Below are positions 26,239-34,296 of a stretch of DNA of 64,000 nucleotides, in pieces (position 1 is the stretch's first letter; every line of letters starts with the position of its first letter). The notes under the pieces were generated by a model. It made no database searches. It had not been told where the DNA came from and worked only from the letters and a program-made list of their open reading frames with translations. The DNA is from Catenuloplanes atrovinosus (lineage in GTDB: Bacteria; Actinomycetota; Actinomycetes; Mycobacteriales; Micromonosporaceae): positions 7,010,501-7,074,500 of the forward strand of contig NZ_JAVDYB010000001.1 of NCBI RefSeq assembly GCF_031458235.1, written 5' to 3'. The position numbers were made by a program, and so were the translations under genes.

Positions 26239-27153
26239 TCAGAGCGTCAGCGACCAGGATTCCTTCACGAGGTCGTGGCCGTGCGCCCGGACCGGCTCGG
26301 CGGAGTCCATCGTGAACCCGGCGCGCAGGTAGATCCGGCGGGCCGCCTCCATCGCGCCGTACGTCTCCAGCACCATGCGCGCGTACCCGGCCTCGCGGGC
26401 GAACCGGATGCACTCGCCGACCAGCCGCCCGCCCACCCCGAGCCCGCGCGCCGCCGCCTCGACCAGCAGAATCCGCAACTTGGCGGTGGTGTCGTCGACC
26501 CGCACGCACATGATCGACCCGACCGGCTCGCCCGCCACGTCCGCGATCCAGACCGCCTCCCGCGCGGGGTCGTGACCGGTCGCGTAGTCGGCGACGATCC
26601 GCGCCACCCACGCCTCGAACGTGCCGTCGAAGCCGTGCTCGGCCGCGTAGACCGCGCCGTGCCGCTGCACGATCCAGCCGAGGTCGCCGGGGTGCGGCGC
26701 GCGCAGCACCACGATCCGGCCGGGCGCGTCGCCGGGCGGCCCGAGCAGCTCGGTGATCGTGCCCATCGCGCCGAGCAGCCGGGCCCGGTCCGCGCCGGAG
26801 AGTTTCCCGAGCATCGCGCCGATCGTCTCGGTGGCCCGCGCGTCGAGCGTGGCGGCGGCGGCCCGGCCGCGATCGGTGAGCGTGACCGTGCGGCGGCGGC
26901 CGTCGGTCTCGGAGCGTGACTGGATCACCAGGCCGTCGCCGGTGAACCGGGTCATGATCCGGGTCAGGTAGCCGGGGTCGAGGTCGAGCGTGCGCCGCAG
27001 GTCGAGCAGGTCCCGCCCGGGTCCGGCGGCCAGTTCGTAGAGCACTCGCGCCTCGGTCAGCGTGTACGGCGTGTGCAGGTGCTCGTCCTGCAGCGCGCCG
27101 ACCAGGTTGGTGTAGAAGCGGTTGAACGCGCGAACGGTGGCGATGTCATCCAT
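26239..27153 (-). CDS. MarR-GNAT fusion (regulator with acetyltransferase domain)
   Basis: A 304-residue two-domain protein. Residues 1-145 form a MarR winged helix (LDLDPGYLTRIMTRFTGDGL, then the wing SETDGRRRTVTLTDRGRA). Residues 150-304 form a GNAT acetyltransferase (VGSIMCVRV, AAARGLGVGGRLVGECIRFA as the acetyl-CoA loop, and an AARRIYLRAGF end). Such fusions occur in actinobacteria; target and substrate are unknown. It is divergent from the dehydrogenase gene across a short AT-rich region with inverted repeats, so it may repress that gene and itself. It splits nuoC from nuoB. Confidence 0.9.
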   Translation of the reverse strand: MDDIATVRAFNRFYTNLVGALQDEHLHTPYTLTEARVLYELAAGPGRDLLDLRRTLDLDPGYLTRIMTRFTGDGLVIQSRSETDGRRRTVTLTDRGRAAAATLDARATETIGAMLGKLSGADRARLLGAMGTITELLGPPGDAPGRIVVLRAPHPGDLGWIVQRHGAVYAAEHGFDGTFEAWVARIVADYATGHDPAREAVWIADVAGEPVGSIMCVRVDDTTAKLRILLVEAAARGLGVGGRLVGECIRFAREAGYARMVLETYGAMEAARRIYLRAGFTMDSAEPVRAHGHDLVKESWSLTL

Positions 27154-27202
27154 GCGGGCTCCCGGCCGTACCGTCGATGATCTTTGATCGAATCAACTAT
27201 TC

Positions 27203-27219
27203 CTTTGTCTTAGTCAAAG
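27203..27219. promoter_or_regulatory. inverted repeat in the marR-gdh divergent region
   Basis: CTTTG-7-CAAAG sits in an unusually AT-rich 50-bp stretch between the two divergent start codons. A second CTTTGATC/GATTC element lies just before it (27182-27193). The arrangement fits a MarR-type operator overlapping promoters for both genes. Confidence 0.4.
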
Positions 27220-27254
27220 AATATACCGCCCCGCTTCGGGGAACACGGACGGAC

Positions 27255-28292
27255 ATGCGGGGACTCACCATCACGCCGGGCACCGCCGGCTCACTGCGGC
27301 TCGTGGACGATCTGCCGGAACCGGCGCCGGACGAGGGCGAGATCCTGGTCGAGGCGGTCGCGGTCGGCGTCTGCGGCACCGACCGGGAGATCATCGACGG
27401 CGAGTACGGCGAGGCGCCCGGCGACGGCGACCTGGTCATCGGCCACGAGTCGCTGGCCCGAGTGCTGGAGGACCCGACCGGCACGTTCGCGGCCGGCGAC
27501 CTGGTGGCCGGCATCGTCCGGCACCCCGACCCGGTCCCGTGCCCGAACTGCGCGGCCGGCGAGTGGGACATGTGCCGCAACGGCGGCTACACCGAGCACG
27601 GGATCAAGGGCCGGCACGGGTTCGCGCGCGAGCGCTACCGGCTGGAGCGCGACTTCGCGGTGCGGCTGGAGCCCGGGCTGGGGCTCGCCGGCGTGCTGCT
27701 GGAGCCGGCCAGCGTGCTGGCGAAGGCGTGGGAGCACATCGAGCGGATCGGTGCCCGGTCGGTCTGGCGGCCGGAGAGCGTGCTGGTCACCGGCGCCGGC
27801 CCGATCGGGCTGCTGGCCGCGCTGCTCGGCACGCAGCGAGACCTGGACGTGCACGTGCTCGACCACAACACCGAGGGGCACAAGCCGGAGCTGGCCCGCG
27901 CGCTCGGCGCCACGTACCACTCGGAGCCGGTCGGCGAGGTCGACTTCGCGCCCGACGTGATCATCGAGTGCACGGCCGTGCCGTCGATCGTCCTCGACGT
28001 GATGGGCAAGGTCGGCCCGAACGGCATGGCCTGCCTGACCGGCGTCTCCGGCCCCGGGCGGCGCAACCAGGTGGACGCGGGCGCGCTCAACCGCGAGCTG
28101 GTCCTGGAGAACAACGTCGTCTTCGGCACCGTGAACGCGAACCGCCGGCACTGGGAGGCGGCGGCCGACGCGCTCGCCCGCGCCGACCGCGACTGGCTCA
28201 CCGCCCTGATCACCAAGCGGGTGCCGCTCTCCTCGTACGAGGACGCCTACGCCGACCACAAGGGCGAGGTCAAGATCGCGCTGGAGTTCTGA
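27255..28292 (+). CDS. zinc-type glucose 1-dehydrogenase-like oxidoreductase
   Basis: A 345-residue medium-chain dehydrogenase closest in pattern to archaeal/actinobacterial glucose dehydrogenases. The catalytic zinc site is visible in VGVCGTDREI and GHESL. Structural cysteines are in VPCPNCAAGEWDMC, the nucleotide fold is VTGAGPIGLLAALLG, and the C-terminal part matches the Gdh-type domain. It would oxidise a sugar or polyol with NAD(P); the exact substrate is uncertain. Start ATG 27255. Divergent from the MarR-GNAT gene and convergent with the DUF2252 gene, 4 bp apart. Confidence 0.85.
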   Translation: MRGLTITPGTAGSLRLVDDLPEPAPDEGEILVEAVAVGVCGTDREIIDGEYGEAPGDGDLVIGHESLARVLEDPTGTFAAGDLVAGIVRHPDPVPCPNCAAGEWDMCRNGGYTEHGIKGRHGFARERYRLERDFAVRLEPGLGLAGVLLEPASVLAKAWEHIERIGARSVWRPESVLVTGAGPIGLLAALLGTQRDLDVHVLDHNTEGHKPELARALGATYHSEPVGEVDFAPDVIIECTAVPSIVLDVMGKVGPNGMACLTGVSGPGRRNQVDAGALNRELVLENNVVFGTVNANRRHWEAAADALARADRDWLTALITKRVPLSSYEDAYADHKGEVKIALEF

Positions 28293-28296
28293 CCGG

Positions 28297-29607
28297 TCAG
28301 AGGCCGGGCAGCTTCCCGTTCCGGAACAGGTCCACGAACTGCTGGTGGTCGGCGCGCGCCCGGTCGCCGTAGCCGTGGGCGAACTCGACCAGATGCCGGA
28401 TGAAGCCGGGCTCGTCGCGGTCGACCTCGGCCACGATCGCCTCCTCGGTGGAGAAGTCGACCAGGTCGTGCGCGGACTCGTCGTCCGCGACCGAGTGCAT
28501 GCGGGCCACCGCGCGGCCCAGGTCGGCGACCACGCCGGTCAGCTCGTCGTGCTCGTTCACGTCCGACCAGTCCAGGTCCGCCGCGTACGGGGAGACCTCC
28601 GCGACGAGCTGGCCGACGCCGTCGATCTCGGTGTAGCCGAGCCACGGGTCCGCGTGCGCCTGGAGGGCCCGCTGCGACTCGGACGTACGGTGGCCCTGGT
28701 GCTTGAAGTAGCCGTGCACGGCGCCGTCGTCGATGTGCCGCGCCACGGCCGGGACCTGCGCCTGCTTCATGTAGATGACCACGTCGTTCTCGAGCGCCTG
28801 CGTGTGCCCCTCCAGCAGGATGTTGTACGACGGCAGCCCGGCCGACCCGATGCCCACACCCTTGCGCAGCACGATGTCCTTGATGTGCGCCTCGACCGGC
28901 CGGTGCCCCGCGGTCGCGGCCGGCAGCGTGCCCAGGTAGCGGGTGAACGCGTCGGTCACGATGGCCCGGACCTCGTCGTCGATCCGGTAGACGCCGTCGG
29001 CGAGCGTGAACCGCCGCTCGTAGTCGTCGATCGTGGTCTGCGCCGCGAGCAGGTCCACGCGCGTGTTGAGCCGGGCCTGCTGGAGCACCTTGAGCAGCAC
29101 ACCGTCCGCGTTCGCCAGCGTGATCGAGCCGATCGCGTCGTCGCCGCCGCGCGCGATCGCGCGCAGCTCGGTCAGGTAGGACCGGGCGAACGTGGTGACC
29201 AGGTCGCCGATCACGTCGTCGGAGAGCGCCTTGGCGTACCCGAGGAGCGCGATGCTGGCGGCGAAGCGCTTGAGGTCCCAGGAGAACGGCCCCACGTACG
29301 CCTCGTCGAAGTCGTTGACGTTGAACACCAGCTCGCCGGAGCTGTTCATGTACGTCCCGAAGTTCTCCGCGTGCAGGTCCCCGTGGATCCACACCCGGCT
29401 GGTGCGCGCGTTCAGGAACCGGTCGTCCGCGAAGTCGCCGGTCAGATCCGCGTAGAACAGCGCCGCACTGCCCCGGTAGAACGCGAACGGCGACGCCGCC
29501 ATCTTCCGGAACTTCCGCCGGAACGCGGCCGGGTCGATCGCGATCAGCTCGCCGAACTCGCGCATGAGAACGTCGACGATATGCGCGGCACGCTGCTCAT
29601 TTCCCAT
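28297..29607 (-). CDS. DUF2252 protein, kinase-like fold
   Basis: A 436-residue protein with the DUF2252 signature VWIHGDLHAENFGTYMNSSG followed by NVNDFDEAYVGPFSWDLKR. The HGDLHxxNF and D-F-D elements correspond to the catalytic and metal-binding loops of aminoglycoside-phosphotransferase-like kinases. No substrate is established for the family. Start ATG 29607, 47 bp after the nuoB stop on the same strand, so it may be the third gene of a SIP-nuoB-DUF2252 unit. Confidence 0.88.
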   Translation of the reverse strand: MGNEQRAAHIVDVLMREFGELIAIDPAAFRRKFRKMAASPFAFYRGSAALFYADLTGDFADDRFLNARTSRVWIHGDLHAENFGTYMNSSGELVFNVNDFDEAYVGPFSWDLKRFAASIALLGYAKALSDDVIGDLVTTFARSYLTELRAIARGGDDAIGSITLANADGVLLKVLQQARLNTRVDLLAAQTTIDDYERRFTLADGVYRIDDEVRAIVTDAFTRYLGTLPAATAGHRPVEAHIKDIVLRKGVGIGSAGLPSYNILLEGHTQALENDVVIYMKQAQVPAVARHIDDGAVHGYFKHQGHRTSESQRALQAHADPWLGYTEIDGVGQLVAEVSPYAADLDWSDVNEHDELTGVVADLGRAVARMHSVADDESAHDLVDFSTEEAIVAEVDRDEPGFIRHLVEFAHGYGDRARADHQQFVDLFRNGKLPGL

Positions 29608-29654
29608 GGTCGCGAGGCTAACCCGGCAGCGCCAACTACAAGCTGTAATGCTCG

Positions 29655-30182
29655 TTACGGGCGCGGCGGCGGCACGATCGGGGCGGTGAGCGCGCGGGGG
29701 TCGGGGCGGGAGACCCCGCCGAGGCCGGACTCCTCGGCCGCGATCCGCTCCTGGAGGCGGAGGATGCCGTGCAGCAGCGCCTCGGGCCGCGGCGGGCAGC
29801 CGGGGACGTACACGTCGACCGGGATGAGCTGGTCGACGCCCTTGGTGACGGAGTACGAGTCCCAGTACGGGCCGCCGCAGTTGGCGCACGAGCCGAACGA
29901 GATGACGTACTTCGGCTCGGGCATCTGGTCGTAGAGCCGCTTGATGGCCGGCGCCATCTTGTCCGTCACGGTCCCGGAGACCACCATCAGGTCGGCCTGG
30001 CGGGGGCTGTGCGCGAACGGGATGACGCCGAGGCGCATGAAGTCGTGCCGGCCCATGCTGGCCGCGATGAACTCGATCGCGCAGCAGGCCAGCCCGAAGT
30101 TGAACACCCAGAGTGAATAGCGCCGCCCCCAGTTCAGCACGAACTTGATGGGCTCGCCGAGGACCTGCGGAAGACCGGCCAC
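29655..30182 (-). CDS. nuoB: NADH dehydrogenase I subunit B, displaced from the nuo cluster
   Basis: A 175-residue subunit carrying the terminal N2 [4Fe-4S] cluster. All four ligands are visible: [10 protein letters not shown] (two adjacent Cys), FGSCANCGG and [12 protein letters not shown]. The C-terminal 25 residues are proline rich. Start GTG 30182 lies only 9 bp after the siderophore-interacting-protein stop, which argues for cotranscription with that gene rather than with the other nuo genes, whose nearest member (nuoC) is 3.4 kb away. Confidence 0.94.
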   Translation of the reverse strand: MAGLPQVLGEPIKFVLNWGRRYSLWVFNFGLACCAIEFIAASMGRHDFMRLGVIPFAHSPRQADLMVVSGTVTDKMAPAIKRLYDQMPEPKYVISFGSCANCGGPYWDSYSVTKGVDQLIPVDVYVPGCPPRPEALLHGILRLQERIAAEESGLGGVSRPDPRALTAPIVPPPRP

Positions 30183-30191
30183 TCTGGCACC

Positions 30192-31040
30192 TTAGCGTGC
30201 GACGAGCGCGGCTTCCTCCTCCTCGACGCGCCGGTTCCACTCCGCCTTGGACGACTGCCAGCCGTCCTCGTCCGCGCCGCGGCGCCAGTAACCGGAGATG
30301 GACAGCCGCTCCATGGGCACGCCCAGCTCCAGCTTGAGCAGCCGGCGGAACTCCTTCACGAAGTTCGCCTCGCCGTGCACGAACGCCTGCAGGTCGCCGG
30401 CCGGGAACGCCGGGACGGCCGCGCGCACGGTCTCCACCAGCCTCTCGCCGACCACGGCGCCGCCGCGGTGCACCCAGACGATCTCGGCGAGCCCGTCCGT
30501 GGCCAGCTTCTGCTCCTCCTCGGGGCCGCTGACCTCGATGAACACCCGGGCCTGCGCGCCCAGCGGCAGCCGCTCCAGCGACGCGCCGATGGCCGGCAGC
30601 GCGCTCTCGTCACCGATCAGCAGGTGCCAGCCGGCGGCCGGGTCGGGCAGGTAGGCGCCGCCCGGGCCGAGCATGGTGAGCGTGTCGCCGGGGCGCGCGC
30701 GGTCGGCCCACGGGCCGGCGATGCCCTCGTCGCCGTGGTGCACGAAGTCGATCGCCAGCTCCAGCGTCCGCGGGTCCCAGGAACGCACCGTGTACGTCCG
30801 CACGCGGGGCCACAGCGCGCGCGGCATGTCACGGCGGACCACGGCCATGTCGAGCGGGCTCGGGTACTCCACTCCGTCCTGCGGGAAACAGAGCTTGACG
30901 TAGTGGTCGGAGAACTCACCGGCACCGAAGCCGGCCAGCTCGTCGCCGGTCAGCCAGACGCGGATCATGTGCGGCGTGATCCGCTCCGTGCGGGTCACGG
31001 TCGCGGTCCGCGCCTGCGGCGTGCGCCGGGGCTCAGGCAT
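30192..31040 (-). CDS. siderophore-interacting FAD-dependent ferric reductase
   Basis: A 282-residue SIP-family (ViuB-like) flavoprotein that releases iron from ferric siderophores by reduction. RVRTYTVRSWDP is the FAD-binding motif, IDFVHHGDEGIAGPWA and PGGAYLPDP follow it, and the C-terminal domain (AFVHGEANFVKEFRRLL, SISGYWRRGADEDGW) binds NAD(P)H. Start ATG 31040 with GGGGAGG. An iron box 30 bp upstream indicates repression by an IdeR/DmdR regulator in iron-replete cells. Followed at 9 bp by nuoB. Confidence 0.93.
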   Translation of the reverse strand: MPEPRRTPQARTATVTRTERITPHMIRVWLTGDELAGFGAGEFSDHYVKLCFPQDGVEYPSPLDMAVVRRDMPRALWPRVRTYTVRSWDPRTLELAIDFVHHGDEGIAGPWADRARPGDTLTMLGPGGAYLPDPAAGWHLLIGDESALPAIGASLERLPLGAQARVFIEVSGPEEEQKLATDGLAEIVWVHRGGAVVGERLVETVRAAVPAFPAGDLQAFVHGEANFVKEFRRLLKLELGVPMERLSISGYWRRGADEDGWQSSKAEWNRRVEEEEAALVAR

Positions 31041-31069
31041 GCGGGGCCTCCCCAATCGAAGAATAGAAC

Positions 31070-31088
31070 TAAGGCTAGCCTAACCATA
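31070..31088 (-). promoter_or_regulatory. iron box (IdeR/DmdR operator)
   Basis: The 19-bp element TAAGGCTAGCCTAACCATA matches the palindromic actinobacterial iron box TTAGGTTAGSCTAACCTAA at about 15 of 19 positions. It sits 30 bp before the siderophore-interacting protein start, where a repressor would block transcription when iron is plentiful. Confidence 0.75.
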
Positions 31089-31206
31089 AGCCGCCCTTGT
31101 CGCGCCAGCCCTTGTCCCCGCAATTTTCCGTGACCCGCGTTCCCATCCGGGCGACCCGCGAAGTGCCTGCCCAGGGCAGGGTTCCCGGCCGGAACCGCAA
31201 TACACC

Positions 31207-31437
31207 TCACAAAACCAAGATCAATTCTTCGGCGGTACGGTAGGGCGCGGCAACAGGCTCAGGAATTCCGCCAGAAAGCGTTCCCGCAGGCGCGGCGGCC
31301 ACGTTCAGCACCGCGTTCACGGTCGCGCCGGGCACGCCGCCACCGGTGGCCGCGGGAAACAGCCGGCCGCCGTGGATCGGCAGGTCCGCCTCGCGCAGCT
31401 CGGCCGGGCCCTCCGCGGCCGGGGCGCACCCATGCGA
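31207..31437 (-). pseudogene. decayed coding remnant behind proA
   Basis: After the proA stop the same frame stays open for 76 codons to a TGA at 31207-31209 with coding-like composition (ADLPIHGGRLFPAATGGGVP, then GATVNAVLNVAA). From about 31290 the neighbouring frame looks more protein-like (RLRERFLAEFLSLLPRPTVP), ending at TGA 31221-31223, as if one frameshift had occurred. No start codon or ribosome site is found, and the 5' part would lie inside proA. I read it as the tail of a lost gene. The Gly-rich segment faintly recalls the end of FAD-dependent oxidoreductases, but this is not firm. The rest of 31090-31206 is empty. Confidence 0.4.
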
Positions 31438-32685
31438 TCAGCCTCGCAGGTGCGCGTCCCCGGTGACGACGTACTTCGTCGAGGTCAGCTCCGGCAGGCC
31501 CATCGGGCCGCGGGCGTGCAGCTTCTGGGTGGAGATGCCGATCTCCGCGCCGAAGCCGAACTCGCCGCCGTCGGTGAACCGGGTCGACGCGTTCACCATG
31601 ATCGCGGCGGCGTCCACCCGCGCCACGAACTCCCGGGACGCCACCACGGAGTCGGTCACGATCGCCTCGGTGTGCCCGGTCGAGTAACGCCCGATGTGCG
31701 CGATCGCCGCGTCCAGCGACTCGACCACGGCCACGGAGATGTCGGCGGAGAGGTACTCGGTGGCGTAGTCCTCCTCGGTCGCGGCCACCACGCGCGGATC
31801 GTACGACGCGGTGTGCGCGTCGCCGTGCACGGTCACGCCGGCCTCCGCGAACGCGTCCAGCACGGCCGGCAGGAAGAGGTCGGCCACGTCCGCGTGCACC
31901 AGCAGCGACTCGGCCGTGTTACAGGTGGACAGCCGCTGCGTCTTCGAGTTGAGCGTGATCGCCAGCGCCTTCTCCAGGTCCGCGTGCCTGTCCACGTACA
32001 CGTGGCAGTTGCCGACGCCGGTCTCGATCACCGGGACCGTGGACTCCTCCACCACCGTCTTGATCAGCGAGGCGCCGCCGCGCGGGATCAGCACGTCGAC
32101 CAGGCCGCGCGCCCGCATCAACTCCTTCACCGAGTCGCGGGTGGCGGAGTCGAGCAGCTGCACCGCGTCGGCCGGCAGACCCTGCGCCTCGACCGCGTCA
32201 CGCAGCACCGCCACGATCGCGGCGTTCGAGTGGGCCGCCGAGCCGGAGCCGCGCAGCAGCGCCGCGTTGCCGGACTTCAGGCAGATGCCGGCCGCGTCCG
32301 CGGTCACGTTCGGCCGGCCCTCGTAGATGATGCCGACCACGCCGAACGGCACCCGGATCTGCCGCAGCTCCAGCCCGTTCGCCAGGGTGGAGCCGCGCAC
32401 CACCTCGCCGACCGGGTCGGGCAGGCCGGCCATGTGCCGCAGCCCGTCCGCCATGCCCGCGATCCGCGCCGCGTCCAGCGACAGGCGGTCGATGATCGCG
32501 TCGGAGAGCCCGGCCGCGCGGCCCGCCTCGACGTCCTTCGCGTTCGCCTCGACGATCTCGGCGGTGCGCGCCACCAGCGCGTCCGCCATCGCGGCCAGCG
32601 CCGCGTCCTTGATTGTGCGGGACGCGGTGGCCAGCGCGGCGGCGGCCGTGCGCGCCCGTCCCGCCTGCTCGATCACGCTCGACAT
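31438..32685 (-). CDS. proA: gamma-glutamyl phosphate reductase
   Basis: The second enzyme of proline synthesis: NADPH-dependent reduction of gamma-glutamyl phosphate to glutamate semialdehyde. The 415-residue product has [19 protein letters not shown], the active-site Cys255 in [15 protein letters not shown] and the C-terminal [20 protein letters not shown]. Length and N-terminus are typical. It follows proB by 15 bp, forming a proBA operon. Confidence 0.97.
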   Translation of the reverse strand: MSSVIEQAGRARTAAAALATASRTIKDAALAAMADALVARTAEIVEANAKDVEAGRAAGLSDAIIDRLSLDAARIAGMADGLRHMAGLPDPVGEVVRGSTLANGLELRQIRVPFGVVGIIYEGRPNVTADAAGICLKSGNAALLRGSGSAAHSNAAIVAVLRDAVEAQGLPADAVQLLDSATRDSVKELMRARGLVDVLIPRGGASLIKTVVEESTVPVIETGVGNCHVYVDRHADLEKALAITLNSKTQRLSTCNTAESLLVHADVADLFLPAVLDAFAEAGVTVHGDAHTASYDPRVVAATEEDYATEYLSADISVAVVESLDAAIAHIGRYSTGHTEAIVTDSVVASREFVARVDAAAIMVNASTRFTDGGEFGFGAEIGISTQKLHARGPMGLPELTSTKYVVTGDAHLRG

Positions 32686-32700
32686 CTTTTGGGAAACCTT

Positions 32701-33801
32701 TCAGAGGAGGACGAGGTCGTCGCGGTGGACGATCTCGCGTCGGTAGTCGGGGTCGAGATCCTTGGTGGACCGGCCGAGCAGCACCGGCAGCTCCACCGCG
32801 TCATAGTTGACCAGCCCGCGCGCCACCGGCACGCCGGAGCCGGCGTCGACCAGGTCGACCGGCTCGCCGGCCAGGAACGAGCCGTCCACGGCCGTGATCC
32901 CGGCCGGGAGCAGCGACTTGCGGCGCACCACGATCGCCTGCACCGCGCCCGGGTCCAGGTGCAGCCGGCCGCGCGGCGCGGTCGCGTGCGCCAGCCAGAA
33001 CAGCCGGGCCGCGGGCTTGCGCGGCTCGCGGTGGAAGAACGTGCCGATCGGCTCGCCGGCCAGCGCGGCGCCGGCCAGCGGTGCGGCGGTGAGCACCACC
33101 GGGATGCCGGCGCCGGTCGCGATCCGCGCGGCCTCCACCTTGGTGACCATCCCGCCCGTACCCACGCCGGCCCTTCCGGTCTTCCCGATCGCGACGCCGG
33201 CCAGGTCGTCGCCGCCGCGCACCTCGTCGATCCGGCGCGAGTCCGGCTTGGCCGGATCGCCGGTGTAGAGCGCGTCCACGTCGGAGAGCAGCACCAGCAG
33301 GTCCGCCTCGACCAGCGCGGCGACCAGCGCGGCCAGCCGGTCGTTGTCGCCGAACCGGATCTCGTCCGTGGCGACCGTGTCGTTCTCGTTCACGATCGGC
33401 ACAGCCCTCAGATCGAGCAGTTTGCGCAGCGTGCGGTACGCGTTGCGGTAGTGCGCGCGGCGGGTCACGTCGTCCGCGGTGAGCAGCACCTGCCCGACCG
33501 TGCGGCCGAACCGGGCGAAGCTCGCCGCATAGTGCCCGATCAGCAGCCCCTGGCCCACGCTCGCGGCCGCCTGCTGCGCGGCCAGGTCGCGCGGGCGGCG
33601 GCGCAGGCCGAGCGGCGCCAGCCCGGCCGCGATCGCACCGGACGAGACGAGCACCACCTCCCGGCCGTCGTCGACCAGCTTCGCCAGCGCGTCGACCAGC
33701 GACGACACCCGCTCCCCGTCGATCCCGCCGGCGGCCGTGGTGAGCGAGGACGACCCCACCTTGACCACGATCCGCTTCGCTCCGGTTACCGCTTCACGCA
33801 C
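32701..33801 (-). CDS. proB: glutamate 5-kinase
   Basis: The first, feedback-inhibited enzyme of proline synthesis. The 366-residue product has KRIVVKVGSSSLT at the N-terminus, LVSSGAIAAG, the VPIVNENDTVATDEIRFGDN substrate site and VGTGGMVTKVEAA. A C-terminal PUA domain (about 280-366) follows. I chose GTG 33801 because it gives the standard N-terminus; an ATG at 33849 is also in frame. Divergent from the alkyltransferase-like gene. Confidence 0.95.
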   Translation of the reverse strand: MREAVTGAKRIVVKVGSSSLTTAAGGIDGERVSSLVDALAKLVDDGREVVLVSSGAIAAGLAPLGLRRRPRDLAAQQAAASVGQGLLIGHYAASFARFGRTVGQVLLTADDVTRRAHYRNAYRTLRKLLDLRAVPIVNENDTVATDEIRFGDNDRLAALVAALVEADLLVLLSDVDALYTGDPAKPDSRRIDEVRGGDDLAGVAIGKTGRAGVGTGGMVTKVEAARIATGAGIPVVLTAAPLAGAALAGEPIGTFFHREPRKPAARLFWLAHATAPRGRLHLDPGAVQAIVVRRKSLLPAGITAVDGSFLAGEPVDLVDAGSGVPVARGLVNYDAVELPVLLGRSTKDLDPDYRREIVHRDDLVLL

Positions 33802-33862
33802 CCGCCCATTCTGCGCGCCCTCGTCCGCCCGGCCTTCCGCAGATCCCATATCGTGGTGCGAC

Positions 33863-34171
33863 ATGACCCCGGAGGAGTACGTCGAGGCCGTGCTCACGCT
33901 GGTCGAGAGCATCCCGCCGGGCCGGGTGATGTCATACGGCGCGATCGCGGACGCGCTCTACGACCGGTCCGGCCGCGCCTCCGCCCGCCTGGTCGGCACG
34001 ATCATGGCGCGGCACGGCGGCGCGGTGCCCTGGTACCGCGTGGTGAACAGCGCCGGCCGGCTCCCGCCGCACCACGAGGGCCGCGCGCGTGAGCTGCTGG
34101 CCGCCGAGGGGCTGGTGTTCACCGGCGAACGGGTCCCGATGTCGCGGTACGCGTGGAATCCGCCGGCGTGA
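33863..34171 (+). CDS. alkyltransferase-like protein (Atl)
   Basis: A 102-residue homologue of the DNA-binding domain of O6-alkylguanine-DNA alkyltransferase (IPPGRVMSYGAIADAL, GTIMARHGGAVPWYRVVNSA). The acceptor Cys of the PCHR motif is replaced: the sequence reads P-W-Y-R. It therefore cannot dealkylate and belongs to the Atl group, which binds O6-alkylguanine and recruits nucleotide excision repair. Start ATG 33863, 61 bp from proB on the opposite strand. Confidence 0.9.
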   Translation: MTPEEYVEAVLTLVESIPPGRVMSYGAIADALYDRSGRASARLVGTIMARHGGAVPWYRVVNSAGRLPPHHEGRARELLAAEGLVFTGERVPMSRYAWNPPA

Positions 34172-34296
34172 ACCGCCCAGCGGAGCCCCATCACCAGCAA
34201 CGCCGGACCGTCAGCGATCATCCCTCGAACGACTCGTGCGGGCGGATATCAGCGATCGTCACCCGATCACGCACGGGGCGGTTTACGCTGCCGCCG

